DNA of 64,000 bases from CF-118 sp035934385 (GTDB lineage Bacteria; Chloroflexota; Dormibacteria; Dormibacterales; Dormibacteraceae): positions 124,001 to 188,000 of the forward strand of contig DASYXY010000014.1 in NCBI GenBank assembly GCA_035934385.1, written 5' to 3'. The translations under genes and the position numbers were made by a program. Below, piece after piece: positions 24,639-32,352 of this stretch. The notes under the pieces were generated by a model. That model did no database searches and was not told the DNA's origin. It saw only the letters and a program-made list of their open reading frames with translations. Every line of letters starts with the position of its first letter. Positions within the stretch are counted from its first letter, which is position 1.

Positions 24639-25523
24639 GTGGATGTGATCGCTGCGCGCCCCGCCAAGACGTCCCGGCTGCGCCTGGACACGATCTCCAG
24701 GGAAGCGCTGAGCCGCTTCCTGTCCCACCCCCGCTACGAGGTCCTGCCCACCGAAGAGGCCGGGGACCTGGTCGTCAGCAACGTCCCGCCCGAGGTCACC
24801 ATCACCATCACGTCGTCACCCCGCCGCGGGATCGAGGCGACGCTCGTCCTGGCCGAGAAGCTCGCGGCGAAAGGCTACGAGGTGGTGCCCCACCTGGCTG
24901 CGCGGCTGGTTCGCGACGAAGCGCACCTCAACGAGATCCTGGTCCGGCTGGACGCCATCGGCGGCCGGGTGTTCGTGGTGGCCGGCGACTCACAGGAGGC
25001 GGCGGGCGATTTTCCCGACTCGGTCTCACTGCTCGACGCGATTGCGAGCCACGCGCCGGCGATGAAAGAGATCGGCGTCACAGGCTACCCAGAGCGCCAC
25101 AGCTTCATAGACGACGACCTCACGATCCAGGCCATGTGGGACAAGCGACGCCACGCGACCTACATCGTCAGCAACCTGTGCTTTGACGTTCGCGTCGTGA
25201 AGAAGTGGGTCGCGCGGGTGCGCAAGCGCAGGGTGCAGCTGCCGATCATCATCGGCATGGCCGGAGTCGCGGACCCGGCGAAGCTGCTGCGCGTTTCGAC
25301 GCGGATCGGGCTCAGCGACTCGGCGCGGTTCCTGCGCGGCCACACGAACTGGCTGATGCGCATGATCCAGCCGGGCGGTTACGCTCCTGAGCGCTTCGCG
25401 ACGGGTTTGATGCCCGAGCTGGCGCGGCCGGAGATGAAGGTGGCCGGCATCCACGTGTTCACCTTCAACGAGATCGAACCGACGGAGCAGTGGCGGCAGC
25501 AGATGCTCGCCAGATTGCGTTAG
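24639..25523 (+). CDS. metF: Methylenetetrahydrofolate reductase
   Basis: 294-residue FAD-dependent TIM-barrel enzyme interconverting methyl-THF and methylene-THF. In this setting it would run in the oxidative direction to use methyl groups delivered by the corrinoid system. Family features are VTITITSSPRRGIEATLVLA, the GYEVVPHLAARLVRD strand, VFVVAGDSQEAAGDFPDS and IGVTGYPERH, with QPGGYAPERF near the C-terminus. Sequence resembles the short MetF form without a regulatory domain. It begins with GTG shortly after a good -10, and fhs follows 20 bases downstream. Confidence 0.85.
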   Translation: MDVIAARPAKTSRLRLDTISREALSRFLSHPRYEVLPTEEAGDLVVSNVPPEVTITITSSPRRGIEATLVLAEKLAAKGYEVVPHLAARLVRDEAHLNEILVRLDAIGGRVFVVAGDSQEAAGDFPDSVSLLDAIASHAPAMKEIGVTGYPERHSFIDDDLTIQAMWDKRRHATYIVSNLCFDVRVVKKWVARVRKRRVQLPIIIGMAGVADPAKLLRVSTRIGLSDSARFLRGHTNWLMRMIQPGGYAPERFATGLMPELARPEMKVAGIHVFTFNEIEPTEQWRQQMLARLR

Positions 25524-25543
25524 CGCGTTAGGAGGGGAGTGGT

Positions 25544-27244
25544 GTGGCGGTGACGTTTCCGACCGACCTGGAGATCGCCCGCAAGGCGAAGTTGCTGCCG
25601 ATGCCCGAGATAGCGGCCAAGATGGGCATCGGGCAGCACCTGCTCGAGCCGTACGGGCATGACGTCGCGAAGATCAAGCTCGAGGCGATCGAGGAGCTCG
25701 AGGGCCGCCCGAAGGCCAAGTACGTCGTGGTCTCCGCGATCACGCCGACGCCGCTGGGTGAGGGCAAAACGACGACGACGGTCGGTCTTGGCCAGGCGCT
25801 GTCGCACATCGGCCGCCCCGCGATCGTCGCGATCCGCCAACCATCGATGGGCCCGACATTCGGCATCAAAGGCGGCGCCGCGGGCGGTGGCTACAGCCAG
25901 GTCGTGCCGATGGAACGCCTGAACCTTCACCTCACCGGCGACATGCACGCCATCACCGCGGCGCACAACCTGCTCGCGGCGATGATCGACAACCAGATTC
26001 ATCACCACGAGGCACTTGTCGATCGCGACAGCGTGACGTGGCGCCGCGTGCTCGACGTCAGCGACCGCGTGCTTCGCAACGTCATCGTCGGTCTCGGCAC
26101 TCGCGAAGACGGGGTCATTCGCGCGACCGGATTCGACATCACCGCCGCGTCCGAGGTCATGACCGTCCTTGCGTTGTCGACCTCGCTGCGCGACATGCGC
26201 CAGCGGCTCGGCCGCATTGTCATCGGCAACACGACGGGCGGCAAGCCCATCAGCGCGGAGGACATATTCGCCGCCGGCGCGATGACCGTGATCATGCGCG
26301 ACGCCATCAAGCCCAACCTACTGCAGACGCTCGAGAACACGCCCGTGCTGGTCCACGCGGGTCCGTTCGGCAACATCGCCACCGGCAACTCGTCTGTCAT
26401 CGCGGACCTCATCGGCATCCACTGCGGTGAATTCCTCGTCACGGAGGCCGGCTTCGGGGCGGACATGGGCGCCGAGCGGTTCTTCAACATCAAGTGCCGC
26501 GCGTCGGGCCTGGAGCCGGACGCCGCGGTGGTCGTGGCCACGGTGCGCGCGCTGAAAGTGCACTCGGGGCGCTACCGCGTGGTGGCCGGACGGCCGCTGC
26601 CGCCGGAGATGCTCAAGGAGAACCCGGACGACGTGTGGGCGGGCGCGTCCAACCTCCGCAAGCAGGTCGAGAACATCAAGCTGCACGGGGTGACGCCGGT
26701 GGTCGCGATCAACGCCTTTCCGGGCGACCACGCTTCAGAGCAATCCGCGGTGCGCGAGATCGCCGACGAGATCGGCGTGCGCTCGGCGGTGTGCCGCAAC
26801 TTCGCCGACGGCGGCCCCGGCGCGTCCGAGCTGGCGCACATGGTGGCCGAGGCCGCGGAAGAGCCGAGCACGTTCCGCTTCCTCTATCCGTCGGAGATGC
26901 CGCTGCGAGAGAAGATCGAGACGATCGCGACCAGGGTCTACGGTGCGGACGGAGTCGAGTACTACCCGCCCGCCGGCGACCAGATCGACTCGTACGAGCG
27001 CAATGGGTTCGGCCGGCTCAGCGTCTGCATCGCCAAGAGCCACCTGTCGATCTCATCAGACCCGAAGCTGAAGGGCGCCCCGACCGGTTGGAAGCTGCCG
27101 GTGCGTGAGGTTCGGGCCTCGGTCGGCGCCGGGTTCATCTACCCGATCTGCGGCGAGATGCGGACCATGCCCGGACTGCCGTCGAGCCCCAACGCGATCC
27201 GGATCGACATCGACGACAAGGGCGAGATCGTCGGCCTGAGCTGA
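25544..27244 (+). CDS. fhs: Formate-tetrahydrofolate ligase
   Basis: 566-residue cytoplasmic enzyme catalysing formate + THF + ATP to 10-formyl-THF. In C1 oxidation it can run backwards, making ATP and formate. The P-loop ITPTPLGEGKTTTTVGLGQA lies at residues 66-85; RQPSMGPTFGIKGGAAGGGY and FGADMGAERFFNIKCRASG are invariant family blocks. Length is typical (about 556). The GTG start has an AGGAGGGGAG element upstream. It ends the plus-strand run that starts with iclR. Confidence 0.97.
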   Translation: MAVTFPTDLEIARKAKLLPMPEIAAKMGIGQHLLEPYGHDVAKIKLEAIEELEGRPKAKYVVVSAITPTPLGEGKTTTTVGLGQALSHIGRPAIVAIRQPSMGPTFGIKGGAAGGGYSQVVPMERLNLHLTGDMHAITAAHNLLAAMIDNQIHHHEALVDRDSVTWRRVLDVSDRVLRNVIVGLGTREDGVIRATGFDITAASEVMTVLALSTSLRDMRQRLGRIVIGNTTGGKPISAEDIFAAGAMTVIMRDAIKPNLLQTLENTPVLVHAGPFGNIATGNSSVIADLIGIHCGEFLVTEAGFGADMGAERFFNIKCRASGLEPDAAVVVATVRALKVHSGRYRVVAGRPLPPEMLKENPDDVWAGASNLRKQVENIKLHGVTPVVAINAFPGDHASEQSAVREIADEIGVRSAVCRNFADGGPGASELAHMVAEAAEEPSTFRFLYPSEMPLREKIETIATRVYGADGVEYYPPAGDQIDSYERNGFGRLSVCIAKSHLSISSDPKLKGAPTGWKLPVREVRASVGAGFIYPICGEMRTMPGLPSSPNAIRIDIDDKGEIVGLS

Positions 27245-27251
27245 CGCCTGC

Positions 27252-27440
27252 TCAGCAGACGGCCTGGGGGTTGGGGCAGGGCGCGGCCTGTGCGTTGGGG
27301 TCGGGCGTTGGCATCGGCAGAACCACGTTGGTCGTGGGCGACCCACTTGATGAGACCGCGCCAACGACCGCGAGGGTTGCCCCGAACATCAGACCGGCCA
27401 TCAGGGCGATCGTGATCACGCTGCGGATGAAGGCTTTCAT
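27252..27440 (-). CDS. Small membrane-anchored or secreted protein
   Basis: 62-residue protein: one hydrophobic helix (about residues 7-29, ITIALMAGLMFGATLAVVGA), then a short Ser/Pro/Asn-rich tail with two Cys (APCPNPQAVC). No family recognised. It is convergent with fhs (7 bases apart), and no clear Shine-Dalgarno precedes the ATG. Typical membrane composition and clean ends make a real gene likely but not certain. Confidence 0.5.
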   Translation of the reverse strand: MKAFIRSVITIALMAGLMFGATLAVVGAVSSSGSPTTNVVLPMPTPDPNAQAAPCPNPQAVC

Positions 27441-27583
27441 TTCGATCCAACCGTAGGGTCGGCGTCGTCCCCCGCCATCAGCGCCCTCCCGGAATCCAGG
27501 GGAGGGACAGCCCTGAAAACGCGCACGGGTGGGTAGGGCTCGCACCATGTTCCTGGCCACGCGCAAGTGGCAAGATCGCGCGC

Positions 27584-28549
27584 ATGAGCCGTCGCGGCGG
27601 CATCCTGCTGGCGGTCCTGGCCGCGGTCCAGATCCAGGCATGTGGCGCGCCCCAACCAGCTGCATGCGGGGCAGGGGGCGAGCAGCCGCATCCCGAGGTG
27701 GGCGGCCAGCTCGTCTTTGTGTGCTACGCACCCCAAAACCACGGCAACCTTTACCTCCTCGACGTGGCCACCGGCCACGTCCGCGATCTCACACCAGACG
27801 GCGCCTGGAACGTCGACCCGAGCTGGTCGCCCGACGGTACGCGCATCGCCTTCCAGAGCACCCGCGACGGCCGCGACAACGTCTACGTGATGAATGTGCA
27901 GTCGGGTGTCGTGACGCGGCTGACCGACGGCAGAGGCTTCAATGGCTTCCCGACATGGTCCCCCGATGGGAGATACATCGCTTACGAAAGCAGCCGCGAC
28001 GGCATCACGTCGACTCCGGATCCGCCGGGCTACTACCGCACGATCTACGTCATTGGGGCGGACGGTTCGGGTCTGCACCGCCTTCTGCGCGCGACGGCTG
28101 TCGACTCCGGGCCCGCGTGGTCACCGTCGGGGGACCTGATCGCGTTCTCATCGGATCGCGAACGCGCATACGACATCTACGTAGTCGGTCTCGATGGCGC
28201 TGATCCGCGGCAGCTCACGCACCACGCGATGGACGGCGGATTCGGCACCTACCCGCGCTGGTCGCCGGACGGCACCCGCTTGGCGTTCAACGATGCGAAC
28301 TCCGCAGGTACCGGCTCAGAGGTGTACGTCGTGATGCTCGACGGCTCAGCGCCCGTACAGATCACGAACGACCCGCACTCAATTTGGGAAGCCTGGCCAG
28401 ACTGGTCTCCGGACTCGCGCTGGATCGCGTTCGCGCGGGCCGGTGAGGGCCAGCAACTCTTCGCAGTGCATCCCGACGGCACGGGCCAGGTGCAGTTGAC
28501 GACCAGCGCTGGCGACAAGATCCTGCCGCGGTGGAGGCCGTCGCCGTGA
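27584..28549 (+). CDS. TolB-like PD40 beta-propeller lipoprotein
   Basis: 321-residue lipoprotein with signal peptide and Cys near residue 20 (AAVQIQACG). At least five PD40 blades are visible through repeated WSPDG-type motifs: SWSPDGTRIAFQS, TWSPDGRYIAYES, AWSPSGDLIAFSS, RWSPDGTRLAFND and DWSPDSRWIAFAR. Such domains usually bind peptides or proteins. No Tol system is nearby. The stop overlaps the start of the histidine kinase gene (GTGA), so it may be an extracytoplasmic sensor partner of that kinase (inference). Confidence 0.82.
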   Translation: MSRRGGILLAVLAAVQIQACGAPQPAACGAGGEQPHPEVGGQLVFVCYAPQNHGNLYLLDVATGHVRDLTPDGAWNVDPSWSPDGTRIAFQSTRDGRDNVYVMNVQSGVVTRLTDGRGFNGFPTWSPDGRYIAYESSRDGITSTPDPPGYYRTIYVIGADGSGLHRLLRATAVDSGPAWSPSGDLIAFSSDRERAYDIYVVGLDGADPRQLTHHAMDGGFGTYPRWSPDGTRLAFNDANSAGTGSEVYVVMLDGSAPVQITNDPHSIWEAWPDWSPDSRWIAFARAGEGQQLFAVHPDGTGQVQLTTSAGDKILPRWRPSP

Positions 28550-30735
28550 CGGCCGCAATTCGAACATCACGGTCGCCTTGGGCGGGCGGCGTGGTCGGAG
28601 GCTTGATCGCAATCATGGCCGTGGCGATCGCGTTCTTTGCCTTCGCAAACCAGATCAGCCCTGGGGTCTATCCTCTCGTCGGACTCACTCCCGATTGGTC
28701 GATGGCGGTCCGGAGCGTGTCTGAAGTGCTCGGGCTGCTCACCCTCGCCGCGACCACCGGGCTGGTGGTCTGGCGTCAACCGAACAACAGGTTCGGCTTG
28801 GTGTTCGTTCTGACGGTGGTCTTCTTCGGCCTCGAAACCGTTGGTGCCGGATACGCCTTGTATGGACTGTCGGTGCACCCAGGTTCACTACCGCTCGCCG
28901 ACCTGGCCGCCTACTCCCAGAAGGTCCTGCCCGACGCGGTTACGGCAGGCGCGATCGCCGCAATGCTCCTGTTCCCAGACGGCCGGCTCAAGTCCGCCTG
29001 GTGGTCATTGATCATCGGCGCCGCGGTGATCGCGGCCGCTGCCCATGTCATGTCGGTGCTCGACGATCCCTTCCCCATCTACGTTGGGAATCCCGGAGGG
29101 CAGCCCGGGCAGCCCGTTCCCGTGACAGTACCGCCCTCGCTGTGGCCAGTCGGCGCTGCGTTTGGGTGGGCCTCGAGCGCCTTCATCTGGCTGTCGGGTA
29201 TCGGCGTCGTTGCCGGCTTCGGCGTGCTCCGGCGCATGGCCGCGGCCAGTGGTGAGACACGCCGCCAGCTGGAATGGTTCGCATACGCGGCGGCCGTCTT
29301 TGTCGTGGCCTCGTTGTTGGTCACCGCGCGCGGACTCGACACCCTCGACTGGCTTCCTGGTTTCGTGTACGCACCGCTCAAGAGCTTCGCCCAATCAGAC
29401 TCCGCGGCCGCCATATCGAGCTGGGGTGCCCAGGCGGCGCTTCTCGCAGGGACGATCCTGGTACCTGTTGCGATCGGCATCGGGATCGTCCGTTATCGCC
29501 TCTACGACATCGACGTGGTCGTCAACCGGACAATCCTGTTCGCCGGCCTTGCCGTGTTCGTGACCGGCTCCTACGCGATCGCAGTCGCCGCCGCGGGCAG
29601 CCTGCTCGGGCAGCGTGTGGGCTCCAACCCGCTGGTGAATCTCATCACCATCGCGCTCATCGCGGCGCTGCTGCTCCCGGTGCGAACGCGGCTGCAGGCG
29701 CTCGCCGACACCGCCGTCTACGGGCGGGGCGCTCGCCCGTATGACGTGCTCTCGGATTTTGCGCGAAGCATCGGTCGCGCCGAACCCGCCACCCAGCTGC
29801 TACCCCGGATGGCTGAGTTGCTGCGCGAGGGGACAAGGTCGATCGCCAGTGAGGTCTGGGTGAAAGTCGACGAGAGCCTGCAGCTCGCAGCGGCTGCTCC
29901 GGACACCGGCGCCAGGCCATTCGCGGTCGCGACACTCGCCGAGATCACCTCTCGACACGCAGAGACGTGCCGGCTGGCGCCAGTGAGTCGCGACGGTGAG
30001 CTGCTCGGAGCGCTGGTGGTCGTCAAGCCCCGCGGCGAGCAATTGAACCAGGTGGAGGAGCGCCTGCTGGAAGACCTTGCTTCTCAGGCGGGCATGGTGT
30101 TCGAACGGTTCCGCCTGGTGCAGGAGCTGCGCGAGTCACGGGCGAGGATCGTGGCCGCTCAGGACCTCGAACGCCGCCGGCTCGAGCGCAATCTCCATGA
30201 CGGTGCCCAGCAGAGGTTCGTCAACGCCTTGCTCGCGCTCGGCCTCGCGAATGCCGAGAAACCAGCGAGTGGCGGCGCGGAGCTCCTTGCGCAGGCTTCC
30301 GATGAGGTGCGGGCCGGCCTCAGCGAGCTTCGCGACCTGGCCAGGGGTCTCAACCCTCCGCTGCTCGTCGAGTCTGGCATCGCGGCCGCGGCCAGGTCCC
30401 TGGCAGATCGGTCGCCAATCCTGACCAACGTCACGTCGGCGTCCGATCGACGGTATACGGAGGCGATCGAGTCGGCGGCTTACTACGTCATCGCCGAAGC
30501 GATGACTAACGCGGTCAAGCATTCCGCAGCCCGGACTTTGTCGGTTCGCATCGCTGAGACCGACGGGCTCCTCGAGGTCGAGGTCGCGGACGACGGCGTC
30601 GGTGGCGCCGACGCGCGCCGCGGCTCGGGTCTGGTGGGGCTGCACGACCGGACGGCGGCGGTTGGAGGGCGGCTGCTCGTGGTCAGCCGTCCCGGCGCAG
30701 GCACGCGAGTCAGGGCCGAGATTCCGTGCGGGTAG
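28546..30735 (+). CDS. Membrane sensor histidine kinase (NarL-type HisKA_3)
   Basis: About 729-residue kinase. The N-terminal half has about ten hydrophobic segments arranged as two membrane blocks with a periplasmic loop near 170-200. A GAF-like region follows at about 410-540. The HisKA_3 phosphoacceptor is His551 in LERNLHDGAQQRF, and the HATPase_c domain shows EAMTNAVKHS, VADDGVGG and GSGLVGLHDR. The GTG at 28546 overlaps the upstream stop; a GTG five codons earlier is an alternative. It overlaps its response regulator gene by 10 bases. The signal is unknown. Confidence 0.9.
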   Translation: MTAAIRTSRSPWAGGVVGGLIAIMAVAIAFFAFANQISPGVYPLVGLTPDWSMAVRSVSEVLGLLTLAATTGLVVWRQPNNRFGLVFVLTVVFFGLETVGAGYALYGLSVHPGSLPLADLAAYSQKVLPDAVTAGAIAAMLLFPDGRLKSAWWSLIIGAAVIAAAAHVMSVLDDPFPIYVGNPGGQPGQPVPVTVPPSLWPVGAAFGWASSAFIWLSGIGVVAGFGVLRRMAAASGETRRQLEWFAYAAAVFVVASLLVTARGLDTLDWLPGFVYAPLKSFAQSDSAAAISSWGAQAALLAGTILVPVAIGIGIVRYRLYDIDVVVNRTILFAGLAVFVTGSYAIAVAAAGSLLGQRVGSNPLVNLITIALIAALLLPVRTRLQALADTAVYGRGARPYDVLSDFARSIGRAEPATQLLPRMAELLREGTRSIASEVWVKVDESLQLAAAAPDTGARPFAVATLAEITSRHAETCRLAPVSRDGELLGALVVVKPRGEQLNQVEERLLEDLASQAGMVFERFRLVQELRESRARIVAAQDLERRRLERNLHDGAQQRFVNALLALGLANAEKPASGGAELLAQASDEVRAGLSELRDLARGLNPPLLVESGIAAAARSLADRSPILTNVTSASDRRYTEAIESAAYYVIAEAMTNAVKHSAARTLSVRIAETDGLLEVEVADDGVGGADARRGSGLVGLHDRTAAVGGRLLVVSRPGAGTRVRAEIPCG

Positions 30736-31373
30736 TCATCGCCGAGGACTCCGTCCTGTTTCGCGAGGGCCTGGCCAGGCTGCTGGAAGGCGCGGGTTAC
30801 GAGGTCGCGGGTCGTGCGGGAGACGCCACGGAGCTGCTCCGGTTGGTCGAGACCCATCGTCCGGACATCGTCGTGACCGATATCCGCATGCCGCCGACCC
30901 ACACCGTCGAAGGCCTGCAGGCCGCCGCCATCATCAAGGAGAAGCACTCCGACGTGGCCATAATGCTGCTGTCGCAGTACGTCGAGACCACTCACGCGAT
31001 CAAGCTCCTCGAGCGCGGCGGCGAGGGCGTCGGATACCTCCTCAAGGATCGAGTCTCCGACGTGCGTCAGTTTGTCGACGCCGTGCAGCGAGTCGCGGCC
31101 GGGGGGTCCGCGATCGACTCCGAGGTGGTGTCGCAGCTGTTCGCGCGCAAGCGCCGCAAGGACCTTGTCGACGAGCTGACCGACCGAGAGCGCGAAACGC
31201 TGAGGCTGATGGCCGAGGGCCGGTCCAACTCGGCGATCGCCTCACTGCTCCACATGAGCGAAAAGACGGTTGAGGGTCACGTCCGCAGCATCTTCTCGAA
31301 GCTGCAGCTCGAACCTGCGGCCGACGATCACCGCCGCGTTCTCGCAGTGCTGACGTATCTGAAAGCGAACTAG
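30726..31373 (+). CDS. NarL/FixJ-family response regulator
   Basis: 215-residue DNA-binding response regulator. Receiver domain 1-120 with acidic pair Glu7-Asp8, phosphoacceptor Asp52 in VVTDIRMPP and the conserved lysine in GYLLKDR (Lys107). The C-terminal LuxR-type HTH (about 150-210) shows LTDRERETLRLMAEGRSNSA and SEKTVEGHVRSIFSKL. The GTG start lies inside the end of the kinase gene, so the two are coupled. Targets are not evident. Confidence 0.95.
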   Translation: MRVVIAEDSVLFREGLARLLEGAGYEVAGRAGDATELLRLVETHRPDIVVTDIRMPPTHTVEGLQAAAIIKEKHSDVAIMLLSQYVETTHAIKLLERGGEGVGYLLKDRVSDVRQFVDAVQRVAAGGSAIDSEVVSQLFARKRRKDLVDELTDRERETLRLMAEGRSNSAIASLLHMSEKTVEGHVRSIFSKLQLEPAADDHRRVLAVLTYLKAN

Positions 31374-31377
31374 GCGG

Positions 31378-31437
31378 CGCGAGTGCCGGCACTCGCGTGC
31401 CATCTGGCTGAAAAACGAGTGCCAGTGCCGGCACTCG
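31378..31437. repeat. Palindrome cluster between convergent genes; possible bidirectional terminator
   Basis: A perfect 20-base palindrome at 31378-31397 (CGCGAGTGCCGGCACTCGCG) is followed by AGTGCCGGCACT at 31424-31435. CGAGTGC at 31416-31422 can also pair with GCACTCG at 31389-31395 or 31431-31437. Lying between two convergent stops, the hairpins may end transcription from both sides, although no U-run follows. GCACTCGCGT...ACGAGTGC is shared with the mttB leader, which hints at a dispersed family. Confidence 0.6.
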
Positions 31438-31446
31438 AGGATCCGT

Positions 31447-32352
31447 TCAGCCCGCGGCTTCGCGCAGCCAGAACTGGAAGCGGTCCGTGTCCATGACGGC
31501 GACGGCACGCGCCCAGCGCGCGGTGTAGTAGCCGGCGAAGTCGTAGTCGATCGCCGAGATCTTGGCCTGGATCGCACCCCAGAGCGTCCAGCCCACGTCC
31601 GACATCACCGCGAACAGGTTCATGCGCGCCAGCTGCTGCGGATCCGGACGGCCGAAGTACGCCTCGCACAGCACCTCGCGCAGGTCATCGCTGAAGATCG
31701 CCTCCTGCGCGGTGTTGCCTAGGTCGAAGCAGGGATCGTTGTTGCCACTGAGCTCGTAGTCGACGATGCGCAGCAAAGTGCCATCGTCGATGAAGTTCTC
31801 GCAAAGCAGATCGTTGTGGCACGACACCGGCGGCAGCGCGTGCACGCTGACAGCCCTCTCGATCTCGGCCACCACGGGGAGCTTGTCCCGGTAGTCGCCA
31901 GGGATGACCACCCCGTGGTCATCGACGATCCGCAGGTAGTAGTCGATCAGCCGGAACATGTTGAAGTCGCGCAGGAATCGCGGCGCCGAGTGGAGCGTTT
32001 GGAACGACGCGGCCATCCGCCGCGCCATATGCACCGACCCGAGCGTCTCCGCCGACATGGTCGGGCCCTGGATGAACTCCAGCACCATCACGTCGAGGCC
32101 GGGCACGTGTTCGAGCACGCGCGGTCCGATGCCAGTCTCGGCCGCGGCCTTCGTGTTGAAGACCTCGTTCTCGCGATCGATCGACAGCAGCTCTGTGGAC
32201 TGGCCGGGCAGACGCATGACGTAGCGCTCGCCCTCGACCTCGACCAGGTAGTTCTCGTTGGTCAGCCCGCCGGACAGCGGCGAGACCTCGACCTTCCGTC
32301 CGCGCCAGAGCGCGACGTGGCCGGCCGCGTCCTCAACGCGTGGTGACGGCAC
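31447..32352 (-). CDS. Choline/ethanolamine kinase-like phosphotransferase
   Basis: 301-residue protein of the APH/choline kinase fold. Brenner-type catalytic motif SCHNDLLCENF (His179, Asp181, Asn186) and metal-binding IVDYELSGNNDPCFDLGN with Asp198 match choline kinases of the LicA group. The N-terminal nucleotide loop SGGLTNENYLVE is also typical. It would phosphorylate choline or ethanolamine. It overlaps the FAD-GcvT gene upstream by 20 bases and is transcribed with it, so it belongs to the amine island. A kinase beside choline-oxidising genes could divert choline to phosphocholine or open phosphorylated intermediates to catabolism (inference). Confidence 0.85.
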   Translation of the reverse strand: MPSPRVEDAAGHVALWRGRKVEVSPLSGGLTNENYLVEVEGERYVMRLPGQSTELLSIDRENEVFNTKAAAETGIGPRVLEHVPGLDVMVLEFIQGPTMSAETLGSVHMARRMAASFQTLHSAPRFLRDFNMFRLIDYYLRIVDDHGVVIPGDYRDKLPVVAEIERAVSVHALPPVSCHNDLLCENFIDDGTLLRIVDYELSGNNDPCFDLGNTAQEAIFSDDLREVLCEAYFGRPDPQQLARMNLFAVMSDVGWTLWGAIQAKISAIDYDFAGYYTARWARAVAVMDTDRFQFWLREAAG

